From assembly GCA_963847595.1 (NCBI GenBank), contig CAWKAJ010000003.1, positions 186,001 through 250,000 of the forward strand: 64,000 nucleotides of DNA, given 5' to 3'. Both the position numbers and the translations under genes were made by a program. This document shows positions 16,166 to 24,282 of this stretch, piece by piece. The notes under the pieces are model-generated. The model had not been told where the DNA came from. It did no database searches and was given only the letters and a program-made list of their open reading frames with translations. The stretch's first letter is position 1. The number at the start of each line of letters is the position of its first letter. This stretch comes from JACWAE01 sp963847595. GTDB lineage: Bacteria > Chloroflexota > Dehalococcoidia > SZUA-161.

Positions 16166-17376
16166 ATAAGGCTTTCATTATCCTGAAGCACGAGTTCTGG
16201 CAGACTGTGAAGAACAGGTCTTTCATCATCTTGACCTTATCCTTACCTTTGCTGGCAATTTTAGGACTTGGGATTTATTCAGGGGTGCATCACTGGTACC
16301 ATCCCGGCGTGCCGCAGCAGGAGAAGATCGGCTATGTGGACTATACCGGGATGTTCGGTAACCCCACCAGCGAGCCCGGCGTTCAGTTCATCCTGTACAC
16401 CGATGAACAAACGGCCAAAGGCGCTCTCCTGGCCAAAGACGTAAAGGAATACCTGGTGATACCCGCCGACTATCTTTCCACCGGCGCCATCACAAGATAT
16501 ACCCTGTCCCGGGAGGTAACTCCTTCCACGAAAACCACAGGGCAGATTACCGACTTCCTGGTCTCCAACCTGCTTGCTGAAAAGGTCAGCCCCCAGGTAT
16601 TGCAGCGGGTCGAGACGCCGGTGCTGCTGGCCTCGTTTCGCTTGAACGAATCGGGGGAGATAGCCCCGAACCAGAATGTAGTCAGCAGCTACGTCGTGCC
16701 CATAGTCTTCGCTGTGTTGTTCATGATATCCGTCTTTTTCGCCTCGGGCTTCCTGTTCCAGAGCGTCACCGAGGAGAAAGAGAACAGGGTGATGGAGATA
16801 CTGCTTTCATCCGTATCCTCGTGGCAGTTGCTGGTAGGGAAGGTATTGGGGCTGGGCCTAGCCGGCCTTTTGCAGGTGGGTGTCTGGCTTGTCACTGTCG
16901 AGGTCTTCTTTCGGGTCGCCTCCGGCATCATTCCTGCTTTCAGTGGCCTCTCTATTCCTGCCGGCATCATTGGCTGGGGCATCTTGTACTTTATTCCGGG
17001 TTATCTTCTCTTTGCCGCTGTGTACGCAGGCATTGGCTCTGTCGGCGCTACTGCCAGGGAAGGGCAGGGCTGGTCTACCATCTTCGTCCTGCCCGCAATA
17101 GTGCCTTACTATCTTAGCTACTTCATAGTCAGCAACCCCGAGGGCGCGGTATCGAGGACTCTCACCTTCTTCCCCCTCACCAGCCCCTTAACCTCCATAA
17201 TCAGGCTGGCTTCCGGTGCTATCTCTGCGTGGCAGATTGCGTTGAGCCTTATTCTCCTGGCCGGTTCCGCCGTGTTCATCATGTGGCTTGCGGCCAAGAT
17301 GTTCCGGGTGTTCCTCCTCATGTATGGCAAGAGACCTGCTCTCAGGGAGGTCGTCAGGTATGTCAGGGAAGCATAG
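16162..17376 (+). CDS. ABC-2 type permease (NatB-like), first copy
   Basis: A 404-residue membrane protein. One transmembrane helix near residues 20-42 is followed by a large extracytoplasmic domain to about 170, then five or six helices (about 178-380). The motif SVTEEKENRVMEILLSSVSS after the second helix is typical of NatB/ABC-2 permeases. It overlaps the ATPase gene by four bases, indicating coupled translation. A second, closely similar permease starts 326 bases further on, so this pair arose by tandem duplication. Confidence 0.9.
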   Translation: MNKAFIILKHEFWQTVKNRSFIILTLSLPLLAILGLGIYSGVHHWYHPGVPQQEKIGYVDYTGMFGNPTSEPGVQFILYTDEQTAKGALLAKDVKEYLVIPADYLSTGAITRYTLSREVTPSTKTTGQITDFLVSNLLAEKVSPQVLQRVETPVLLASFRLNESGEIAPNQNVVSSYVVPIVFAVLFMISVFFASGFLFQSVTEEKENRVMEILLSSVSSWQLLVGKVLGLGLAGLLQVGVWLVTVEVFFRVASGIIPAFSGLSIPAGIIGWGILYFIPGYLLFAAVYAGIGSVGATAREGQGWSTIFVLPAIVPYYLSYFIVSNPEGAVSRTLTFFPLTSPLTSIIRLASGAISAWQIALSLILLAGSAVFIMWLAAKMFRVFLLMYGKRPALREVVRYVREA

Positions 17377-17399
17377 TGATTGGGGAAGCATCCGTGCAT

Positions 17400-17648
17400 G
17401 GTTCGATAAGCCTGTCCTGAGCCTGGCGGAGGACGCTCCCCCTTTTGTAAAGGGGGATAGGGGATATAGGGGGATTTAACTATGTGTCATTACCTTGAAA
17501 ATAGCCTTTTCCCGTTCGCCCTGAGCCTGTCGAAGGGTGAACGGTCATATCTGTCCCGTTCAGGGTTCGATAAGCCTGTCCTGAGACTGACGGAGGGCGC
17601 TCCCCCTTTTGTAAAGGGGGATATAGGGGGATTTAACTATGTGTCATT
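17400..17648. repeat. Pair of ~88-bp direct repeats between duplicated permease genes
   Basis: Copies at about 17400-17491 and 17563-17648 share GTTCGATAAGCCTGTCCTGA, a CTCCCCCTTTTGTAAAGGGGG hairpin-forming core and GGGATTTAACTATGTGTCATT. Parts of the same text recur at 24.0 kb, 32.3 kb and 39.65 kb. No open frame is maintained. The whole 326-base gap between the permease genes is made of this repeat material. Confidence 0.75.
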
Positions 17649-17702
17649 CTGAGCTTTAGCGAAGAATCTCGGTACTTAGCCTTGCGCTACTATTTTCATT
17701 CG

Positions 17703-18917
17703 ATGAACAAGACCTTCATTATCCTGAAGCACGAGTTCTGGAAGACTCTGAGAAGCGCGTCTTTTATCATCTTGACCTTATCCTTGCCCGTGTTGGCGAT
17801 TCTGGGAGTTGGAATCTACCAGGGGGTGCATTACTGGTACCACCCCGGTGCCCCGCAAGAGGAGAAAATCGGCTATGTAGACCATACCGGGATGTTCGGC
17901 AACTTCACAAGTCAGCCTGGAGTTCAGTTTGTCCTGTACACCGATGAACAAACGGCCAAAGATGCCCTCCTGGCCCAGGACGTTAAGGAATACTTCGTGA
18001 TACCCGCCGACTATCTTTCCAGCGGAGTCATTGCGAGATACACGATGTCCCACGAGGTAATTCCTTCTGGTAAAACCACAGAGCAAATTACTGACTTCTT
18101 GCGCTCCAACCTGCTTGCCGGAGAGGTCAGCCCCCAGGTATTGCAGCGGGTCGAGACGCCGTTGCAGCTCACCTCGGTTCGATTGAATGAGACCGGGGAG
18201 ATAGCCCCGAACCAGGATGTAGTCAGCACCACCGTCGTGCCCTTAGTCTTCGGCACATTGTTCATAATTGCTATCATTGTCTCATCCGCCCGCCTGTTCC
18301 AGAGTGTCACTGAGGAGAAAGAGAACAGGGTGATGGAGATACTGCTCTCCTCTGTATCCTCAGGGCAATTGCTGGTGGGGAAAGTGCTGGGATTGGGTGC
18401 TGGGGGACTCGTTCAGGGCGCTGTATGGTTTATCACTTTTGCAATCTTTGCCCAGGTGGCGCATGGTATCATACCGGCCTTGAGCGCTCTCTCCGTTCCG
18501 GCCAGCCTTGTTGGCTGGGGCATCTTGTACTTCATTCTGGGTTTTCTTCTGCTCGCTGCCTTAGCTGCTGGCGTCGGCTCCATTGGTGCTACTGCCAGGG
18601 AAGGGCAAGGCTGGACGACTATATTTACGCTTCCTGCGATATGCCCGCTCTGGTTCGGCTACTTTATAATCGGCTACCCCGAGGGCGCCGTATCGAAGGC
18701 CCTGACCTTCTTCCCGCTGACCAGCCCCGTAGCCTCTATGATGAGACTAGCTTTGCATGCCATCTCTGCCTGGGAGATCGCGCTGAGCCTCATCATCTTA
18801 ATAGGCTCGATTGTTCTGACCATGTGGGTTACTGCCAGGATATTCCGGGTGTTCCTCCTCATGTATGGCAAGAGGCTTGCCTTCAGGGAGTTCGTCAGGT
18901 ATGTGAGACAGGCCTAG
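17703..18917 (+). CDS. ABC-2 type permease (NatB-like), second copy
   Basis: A 404-residue paralogue of the preceding permease, beginning MNKTFIILKHEFWKTLRS where the first begins MNKAFIILKHEFWQTVKN, and keeping SVTEEKENRVMEILLSSVSS. Helix layout is the same: one N-terminal helix, an outer domain and a C-terminal bundle. The start at 17703 was chosen by alignment with copy one; seven extra codons upstream are in frame. No ribosome site is obvious, so expression may depend on the upstream transcript. The two copies could form a heterodimeric pore with the single ATPase, or this one may be a diverging spare. Confidence 0.88.
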   Translation: MNKTFIILKHEFWKTLRSASFIILTLSLPVLAILGVGIYQGVHYWYHPGAPQEEKIGYVDHTGMFGNFTSQPGVQFVLYTDEQTAKDALLAQDVKEYFVIPADYLSSGVIARYTMSHEVIPSGKTTEQITDFLRSNLLAGEVSPQVLQRVETPLQLTSVRLNETGEIAPNQDVVSTTVVPLVFGTLFIIAIIVSSARLFQSVTEEKENRVMEILLSSVSSGQLLVGKVLGLGAGGLVQGAVWFITFAIFAQVAHGIIPALSALSVPASLVGWGILYFILGFLLLAALAAGVGSIGATAREGQGWTTIFTLPAICPLWFGYFIIGYPEGAVSKALTFFPLTSPVASMMRLALHAISAWEIALSLIILIGSIVLTMWVTARIFRVFLLMYGKRLAFREFVRYVRQA

Positions 18918-19036
18918 CGCTTGACATAAAGCATGGCCTGACTCACAGACTGTAGCCAGATAGCGTTCTTTCTGCTATACTTCTTATCGGATTGAATCCG
19001 CAGTATAGATTGACAGTGATACCACAGCGAATCTGC

Positions 19037-19112
19037 GCCCCCATAGTCTAGTGGCCTAGGACACTGCCCTTTCAAGGCAGAGACAGGGATTCGAATTCCC
19101 TTGGGGGCACCA
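19037..19112 (+). tRNA. tRNA-Glu (anticodon TTC)
   Basis: Acceptor GCCCCCA/TGGGGGC, anticodon loop CTTTCAA within CTGCC/GGCAG, T-loop TTCGAAT, discriminator A and encoded CCA (19110-19112). Confidence 0.96.
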
Positions 19113-19144
19113 ACCCCTGAGCTTCAGATTTTACTTGGCGCTAG

Positions 19145-19505
19145 CTATGAACCACGTATTTTCCAGATATTAGCGAGAGCTTCTTCTACATTCGTTTGTA
19201 ACCACATTGTCGCTTTGAATGAAATTTCCAATCCTTTTTCCCATGAGCCAGGTTTATATTTTAATACCTCGATTTTACTATTGGTTAGACTCTTTTGGTT
19301 GCTTTTCCAGATTTCATCCATCTCTCCAGTCATGTTTGGATGTATTCGTCCACCAAATCGTACTAAGAATAGCTGTGACAGAAAATGAGGAAAGACGGTG
19401 AATATTAGGTATGGGGTCATTTCTATTCCCGCAGCATACGTCTTGTTAGATAGGTTAGCATCAACGGCTTTACACTCACAATAGCAACCCCAATCATTTA
19501 GCAGT
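19145..19505 (-). pseudogene. Gene fragment cut by the IS3 element
   Basis: A minus-strand frame of about 118 codons runs from the left end of the IS (19505) to a stop at 19145. It encodes LLNDWGCYCECKAVDANLSN, VRFGGRIHPNMTGEMDEIW and ATMWLQTNVEEALANIWK. The first ten codons of the frame as it now stands are IS sequence, so the original start is gone. No continuation could be recognised on the far side of the IS, so the 5' part may be deleted. The family was not recognised. The text has the balanced composition of a real protein, with Trp and Cys residues. Confidence 0.55.
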
Positions 19506-19537
19506 TGACCTTCCCCCGGTATTAGTATCACCGGCTA

Positions 19538-20370
19538 TTAGAGCCCAGCCGCTGTTTCAGCATACTCCATGGGAGCCCTACCGTGCAATGAGCTGTGTGG
19601 CCTGACCTCGTTGTAATCCCTCCTCCAGTCTTCGATGATGTCCCGGGCATGCTTCAGGTTCATAAACCAGTTCTCGTTCAAACACTCGTCCCTGAGCCTG
19701 CCGATGAAGCTCTCGGCATAGGCATTCTCAATTGGCTTTCCCGGCCGGATGAAGTTCAGCTTCACGCCCTTACAGTATGCCCATTCATCGAGTGCCCGCC
19801 CTGCGAATTCCGGCCCATTGTCCGTGGTAATTACGTTAGGCAATCCCCTCGTTTCAGCTAGCCTTTCCAGCACACTCACCACTCTGGCACCACCCAGTGA
19901 AGTGTCCACCTCGATGACGGGACATTCCCGGGAGTAGTCATCCACGATGGCAAGGGCGCGAAAACGCCGCCCGGTGACGATGCTGTCAGTAACAAAATCC
20001 ATGGACCAGCGCTGGTTTGGCCTCTGCGGTGATGGCATGATTACCCTCAACCCGGCAGCACCTTTCCTACGCCTCTTTCTCCTCAGCGCCAATCCCTCTT
20101 CATGATAGATCCTCTCTGTCCGCTTGTGATTAATCACCAGCCCCTCCCTTCTCAGCAAAATGTGGAGCCGGGGACTGCCAAACCGTTTTCTCTGTCCTGC
20201 CAGCTCCCGTAAACGCTGACGCAGGGCAACATCACTATCCGATTTCGGCCTATAGCGATATACCGAAGCCGAAATATTGACCAGCAGGCAGGCTTTCCTT
20301 TCGCTCAGCCCAAGACTCTCCCTGGCATGGGAAACTGCCAGGCGTTTGGCCCCGGGCTTTAGAAGTTTTT
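19538..20370 (-). CDS. IS3-family transposase OrfB (made as OrfAB by -1 frameshift)
   Basis: The frame is open from the slippery site to 19538 and gives, with OrfA, a 362-residue OrfAB. It continues KKLLKPGAKRLAVSHARESLG, then an HTH_21-type segment and the rve integrase core. The catalytic triad is present: Asp in SMDFVTD, Asp in TTDNGPEFAG and Glu in NAYAESFIGRLRDE. The only internal start is a TTG at 20158, well inside the domain, so the frameshift product is the likely enzyme. All three acidic residues are intact, so the element may still be active. Confidence 0.9.
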
Positions 20371-20625
20371 TGATAGCAGATCCTTGAGCGCTCTGATGTC
20401 CAGTGCTTGCTCGCCCACGATTTGCTTGAGACGCCGGTTTTCCTCTTCTAAGGCTTTCAACCTTTTCAGTTCACTGACGGTCAGTCCGGCATACCTGGCT
20501 TTCCAGTTGTAATAGGTGGCATCGCTCATCCCATATTTACGGCAGAGATCGGTTACTTTAGCTCCGGCCTCTGCCTCCCTGAGCACGGCGATGATCTGTT
20601 CCTCGGTGTACCTCTTGCGTACCAT
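20359..20625 (-). CDS. IS3-family transposase OrfA
   Basis: An 88-residue protein with an N-terminal HTH_8 domain (RKRYTEEQIIAVLREAEAG, VTDLCRKYGMSDATYYNW) and a leucine-zipper-like tail (LKRLKALEEENRRLKQIV). It ends ...LLSKNF at TAA 20361-20359. Seven bases before its end the heptamer A AAA AAC (20371-20365) allows a -1 shift into orfB. Confidence 0.93.
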   Translation of the reverse strand: MVRKRYTEEQIIAVLREAEAGAKVTDLCRKYGMSDATYYNWKARYAGLTVSELKRLKALEEENRRLKQIVGEQALDIRALKDLLSKNF

Positions 20626-20717
20626 GATGAGCCCTCCTCTTTCGTTTTATTATAGCGGAGGACTCTAAATGGCGGTGCTACTGTTTTCGGGGGAAACGTC
20701 ACTCTCCCCAAAGTGGG

Positions 20718-20755
20718 ACTAAAGTACCGCCTCATAAGGTACATAAATGGGATTG
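20718..20755 (+). promoter_or_regulatory. Conserved 38-bp motif, copy A
   Basis: Contains AAGTACC and AAGGTACATAAATGGGATTG, with GTACC/GGTAC as an inverted repeat. About 29 of 38 positions match copy B (31121-31158) and the pattern recurs in copy C (31899-31937). It lies 59 bases before the start of a small Cys-rich protein gene. Likely a promoter/operator or RNA leader; function unknown. Confidence 0.5.
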
Positions 20756-20814
20756 TTATGCTCGCTTCATCGCAGCAGAATATGCGCTGAAAAGTCTTGC
20801 TGAGGAAGCTTGCT

Positions 20815-21081
20815 ATGAATCATGAAACTTGTCCTGAGTTATACAACTGCCACAGGGTTAAAATGACACCCTTGATCAGGGTCCTGCTGCGCTGCACTGC
20901 CGCCGAGGCTATGGAATCGATCTGTGCTACCTGCGAGCAAGAGCACGGTCAGGGTGAACAGGATAATAACTATGTGGCTCCTTCAGGCCGAAAGGTGAAG
21001 GTAGTGGTCGGAAATGACGCCGGGGAGATGGCAGGGGCGCCGGCAGGTTCCAATACAGCGACAGGATTTCTTGCGAGCTAG
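20815..21081 (+). CDS. Small Cys-rich protein, paralogue of the 31258 gene
   Basis: An 88-residue protein starting MNHETCPELYNCHRVK, with GAGGAAG eight bases before ATG. The first 48 residues align with the 55-residue protein at 31258: MNxExCPxxxxCxRxK, then RV, a cysteine, and ESxCAxCExE. Six cysteines in the pattern C-x5-C-x14-C-x11-C-x2-C suggest metal or cluster binding. The C-terminal 40 residues are extra and low in complexity. It is preceded by the conserved 38-bp motif and followed 10 bases on by a small membrane protein. No known family was recognised. Confidence 0.6.
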   Translation: MNHETCPELYNCHRVKMTPLIRVLLRCTAAEAMESICATCEQEHGQGEQDNNYVAPSGRKVKVVVGNDAGEMAGAPAGSNTATGFLAS

Positions 21082-21091
21082 AGAGGCTTTA

Positions 21092-21304
21092 GTGAAAGAA
21101 TCAACTCTGGTACTTACATATGCGGGCATGGGACTCGCAGTGATGATGCTGGGGCTGCTTATTTTCATCCAGGGCATGGTTTTGGAGAACCCCGACCAGC
21201 ACGTAAAACTCGGCCGTCGAGTGAGAACCATAGGCACGGGACTCTTCGCCATCGGGGTAGCTTATGTCATTGGCTGTCTCGCCATGGCGATAGCCCACTT
21301 CTAA
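21092..21304 (+). CDS. Small two-helix membrane protein
   Basis: A 70-residue protein from GTG 21092 (GAGAGG six bases upstream), VKESTLVLTYAGMGLAVMML..., with two transmembrane helices at about 8-28 and 46-67 joined by a charged loop ENPDQHVKLGRRVRT. A longer frame from 21014 overlaps the previous gene and is less likely. It ends 21 bases before the glycosyltransferase start, so the three genes may form one transcript. Function unknown. Confidence 0.55.
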   Translation: MKESTLVLTYAGMGLAVMMLGLLIFIQGMVLENPDQHVKLGRRVRTIGTGLFAIGVAYVIGCLAMAIAHF

Positions 21305-21325
21305 CTTCCCGGAAGGAGAATCGAA

Positions 21326-22711
21326 ATGAAAACGCGAGCTATTACGACTGAGAATACTGTGTTCGTAATAGTCTCGTTCGAAGGCCGGGACCCCTACTCC
21401 CTGGCCGGCGGGCTGGGGGTCAGGGTAGCGAATTTATCCGAGACACTGGCAGACATGGGCTTCCCAGTCCATGTCTTTTTCATAGGCGATCCTAAACTAC
21501 CCGGCGAGGAAGTATCTCAAGATGGAAAGCTGGTCCTGCACCGCTGGTGCCAGTGGATAAGCCAGTACCACCCCAGGGGCGTCTACGATGGCGAGGAGGA
21601 CAAGCTCAACGACTTCAACCGGTCCCTGCCGGACTACGTGGTGGAACATGTCGCAGCGCCGGCCATATCCCGGGGCAAGCTGGTGGCTATCCTGGGCGAG
21701 GAGTGGCATACTACTGAGGCGATGTGCCGTATCAGTGACCTACTCCATCAGCGGGGCCTGAGGGACAAAGCGATATTATTCTGGAATGCCAACAACACTA
21801 TGTCTTTCAACCGCATCGACTGGGGGCGGCTCAACTTTACCACACGACTCACTACAGTCAGCCGCTACATGAAGCACCTCATGTGGGGCATGGGCTTGAA
21901 CCCACTGGTCATCCCCAATGGTATCCCCAGGAGGCTGCTGGAGCCTGTGGAAAGCGAGAAGGTCCAGCGTCTGAGACAGTGTCTATCCATTGATGGGGGC
22001 ACGGTGCTGGCCAAGGTGGCCCGCTGGGACCCCGACAAGCGCTGGCATATGGCCGTGGAGTCTGTCGCCAGGTTGAAGCAGAGAGGCTTGAGGACAGTGC
22101 TCCTGGCCAGAGGCGGACTCGAGCCCCACGGGCTGGAGGTGCTGGGCAGGGCCAGGGCATTGGGCCTCACTGTGTGCGAGGCCAGGACCAGCGACCCGCC
22201 AGAGGCGGGCCTGGAGTCCTATTTCTGTGCCCTGCAGAATAGCTGCCAGGCTGACGTCATCGACATCAAGTTCCACCTGCCGCAGGACTTCCTGCGCATC
22301 ATCTACCGGGCTTCTGATGCAGTACTGGCGAACAGCGGCCACGAGCCCTTCGGCATAGTCGGACTGGAGACCATGGCCGCCGGAGGCATTGCCTTCACCG
22401 GCAGCACCGGTGAGGACTACGCCATCCCGTACCACAACGCCTTCGTCCTGGAGACCTCCGACCCCAGGGAGATCGAGGGCTATCTCATGTACCTCAGGGA
22501 GTGCCCCGATGAGGGCGTCAGGATTAGAAGCGAGGCCCGGCGCACTGCCGCTTATTTCACCTGGGAGGCTGCTGCGGAGAACCTCGTCAGCAAGCTGGAG
22601 AACCAGGCACGCCTTCAGAGGGCTCCGGTGAGGCGACCTCCTGCGGTACGGTTTGAGCTTGGAGAGGCTGCCGAAAAGAAACTGCTGCAGACCGTGGGCA
22701 GCCGAAACTAG
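21326..22711 (+). CDS. GT4-family glycosyltransferase (glycogen synthase-like)
   Basis: A 461-residue cytoplasmic GT-B enzyme. The N-terminal acceptor domain opens VFVIVSFEGRDPYSLAGGLGVRVANLSETLADMG, as in glycogen/starch synthase and related GT4/GT5 proteins. The C-terminal domain has PNGIPRRLLEP, AKVARWDPDKRW and the E-x7-E motif in HEPFGIVGLETMAAGG, which binds the sugar nucleotide. AAGGAG is nine bases before ATG. Its acceptor is unknown: no other polysaccharide gene is nearby, so a soluble glucan or a small metabolite is as likely as an envelope polymer. Confidence 0.85.
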   Translation: MKTRAITTENTVFVIVSFEGRDPYSLAGGLGVRVANLSETLADMGFPVHVFFIGDPKLPGEEVSQDGKLVLHRWCQWISQYHPRGVYDGEEDKLNDFNRSLPDYVVEHVAAPAISRGKLVAILGEEWHTTEAMCRISDLLHQRGLRDKAILFWNANNTMSFNRIDWGRLNFTTRLTTVSRYMKHLMWGMGLNPLVIPNGIPRRLLEPVESEKVQRLRQCLSIDGGTVLAKVARWDPDKRWHMAVESVARLKQRGLRTVLLARGGLEPHGLEVLGRARALGLTVCEARTSDPPEAGLESYFCALQNSCQADVIDIKFHLPQDFLRIIYRASDAVLANSGHEPFGIVGLETMAAGGIAFTGSTGEDYAIPYHNAFVLETSDPREIEGYLMYLRECPDEGVRIRSEARRTAAYFTWEAAAENLVSKLENQARLQRAPVRRPPAVRFELGEAAEKKLLQTVGSRN

Positions 22712-22960
22712 GAATATTACTCAACCCCCCCTTAGCCCCCCAATCAACATTTAGCCACTTTCGGGCATAGCCCTTCGACCCCCTGAAAATGTCATGACTT
22801 TTTGACTTTTTTAACCTCCATTTTATGACTTGTTTATCCCAAGGCGTTATTATTGGAATCAGGCCCCCCGCTGACGAACAGCTAAACTGGTTTTAGTCGG
22901 TCACAGGGCTGCATCTGAATATGGGGTATCGGGCAGCGAACTAAGGCGGTAGTAACAGAC

Positions 22961-23332
22961 ATGAGTCAGGAGACGCGGAGCGTTGTTCCGGATGCGCGGA
23001 AGACCGGCGTATATTTGAGGCGGATAGCTCGAGCCAGCGCCTGGCTTATGCTGATTACGATTATTGTTTTATTAATTTCCGGGTGGGGCATTACCCATAC
23101 CGAAATAATTTACAAGGCTTCGTTGCACCTGATTGATCGCGGTGCGGCGGATTCCATTCACCATGCGATTCAAGTCCCTGCGGCTGTGTTCTTTACCATG
23201 CACGTGCTTTTAAATGTAAGATTAAATTTGCGGTCTCGGCGCGGGCGAAAAGCCTGGCTGTTCGACGGCCTGCTTATCGCTATCGGAGTTTGTGTTGTGG
23301 GCGGAGTTGTCTACATGGAATATTTTGCGTAG
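22961..23332 (+). CDS. Small cytochrome b-like membrane protein (DUF4405-type)
   Basis: A 123-residue protein with three predicted helices (about 27-47, 70-85 and 103-121). His residues in KASLHL, SIHHAIQ and FTMHVLLN are placed as in di-heme membrane anchors. It ends ten bases before a molybdopterin oxidoreductase-fold lipoprotein, an arrangement recalling MsrP-MsrQ and other sulfite-oxidase-fold/cytochrome pairs. It would carry quinol electrons to or from that protein. Start support is weak (GGCGGT, nine bases spacing). Confidence 0.65.
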   Translation: MSQETRSVVPDARKTGVYLRRIARASAWLMLITIIVLLISGWGITHTEIIYKASLHLIDRGAADSIHHAIQVPAAVFFTMHVLLNVRLNLRSRRGRKAWLFDGLLIAIGVCVVGGVVYMEYFA

Positions 23333-23342
23333 GGAGGCAAAA

Positions 23343-24020
23343 ATGAATAGAAGGAACGTTCCGCGGCTGACATCACTAATACTTATTGTTACGATGCTTG
23401 TTCTGACGCTAGCCGCTTGTCGCCAAACTTTCACACCGCCGCCGGGAGAAACCGAAGCCACGGAATATTTGGGACAGAAGCTTACCCCCATAAGTGCGCA
23501 GCCAAACAACGCTCTGGCAGGAACCCAGGTCATAAACAAAGACACCTATACATTGACCGTTGACGGTTTGGTGAACAAGCCTCTCACTTTGACCTACAGC
23601 GACTTACAGGCGTATCCACAGATATCCGAGCTGGCAACGCTGCCTTGTGTGGAAGGGTGGAAGTTCATCGCTAAATGGACAGGGCCTACATTAGCCTCGA
23701 TTCTGGATGACGCCGGAGTCAAACCCGAAGCTACAATACTGATTTTTTACACTGCCGATGATCCCTCCGGCTATACCTCGCTTGACCTGAGCTATATCAT
23801 GGAGAATGATATTATTATTGCGCTGAAGCTAAACGATATCACTTTGCCCGCGGATAGAGGGTTTCCTTTCCAGGTGGTGGCGCAAGGAAAACTCGGCTAC
23901 AAGTGGGCGAAGTGGGTCACGCGCATTGAGGTATCAGACAACGAAAATTTCCGCGGATACTGGGAAAGCCGTGGCTACAGTAACAGTGCCGACGCGCCGA
24001 CGCCAACTGACTCGCCTTAG
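23343..24020 (+). CDS. Lipoprotein with sulfite-oxidase/MsrP-type molybdopterin domain
   Basis: A 225-residue exported lipoprotein. The signal ends in LTLAAC, giving lipidated Cys26. The mature part is an Oxidored_molyb fold: YTLTVDGLVNKPLTLTYSDL, the Mo-ligand cysteine in TLPCVEGW (Cys102), and RGFPFQVVAQGKLGYKWAKWV. GGGAGG lies before ATG 23343. The domain lacks the C-terminal dimerisation part of sulfite oxidase, like MsrP. With the upstream cytochrome-like protein it probably reduces or oxidises a small sulfur or nitrogen compound at the cell surface. No twin-arginine signal was seen, which is unusual for a Mo enzyme. Confidence 0.82.
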   Translation: MNRRNVPRLTSLILIVTMLVLTLAACRQTFTPPPGETEATEYLGQKLTPISAQPNNALAGTQVINKDTYTLTVDGLVNKPLTLTYSDLQAYPQISELATLPCVEGWKFIAKWTGPTLASILDDAGVKPEATILIFYTADDPSGYTSLDLSYIMENDIIIALKLNDITLPADRGFPFQVVAQGKLGYKWAKWVTRIEVSDNENFRGYWESRGYSNSADAPTPTDSP

Positions 24021-24036
24021 GCGAGCCGCCTTTTTT
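24011..24036 (+). terminator. Hairpin terminator overlapping the end of the molybdoprotein gene
   Basis: CTCGCC (24011-24016) pairs with GGCGAG (24020-24025), and a run of six T follows at 24031. The stop codon lies in the loop and stem. The five bases between stem and T-run make it slightly atypical. Confidence 0.6.
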
Positions 24037-24122
24037 ATGTCATTGCTTTGAAAATAGAAGGCTGAGGGCTCAATGTCATTCTGACCCTGAACGGAGTGAA
24101 GGGGAAGAATCTCATACGGGTA

Positions 24123-24144
24123 GGTCGGAGCATCCGCTCCAACC
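24123..24144. repeat. REP-like palindrome (GGAGC family), copy 1
   Basis: GGTCGGAGCATCCGCTCCAACC forms a 9-bp imperfect stem. Close relatives occur at 35543, 36818 and 58453, always between genes. It is preceded by the phrase CATTCTGACCCTGAACGGAG..GAAGAATCTC, which also occurs near 17.65 kb. Confidence 0.65.
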
Positions 24145-24282
24145 TTTCTTCCAGGGGCGAGAGGATAGTTTTGCTTGACACCTTTTCCCTCTGAACCTAT
24201 AATCCAGACGCTCAGAGAACAGGTTCAAATAGCCCGCCTCTGGCGGGTCAGGCCGCTCGTATTCGCGAAGACAGTTGTTACT

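Larger units (their letters stand above)
19506..20701 (-). mobile_element. IS3-family insertion sequence, about 1.2 kb
   Basis: An apparently intact element with two overlapping frames and imperfect terminal inverted repeats of roughly 40 bp. Left end TGACCTTCCCCCGG...CACCGGCTATTAGAGCC; right end, read inward, TGACGTTTCCCCCG...CACCGCCATTTAGAGTCC. A classical A6C slippery site joins orfA and orfB. The direct target duplication is not clear: AGT flanks the left end and CTC the right, so the exact boundary may be off by a few bases or the flanks have changed. It interrupts the minus-strand fragment at 19145-19505. Confidence 0.88.
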
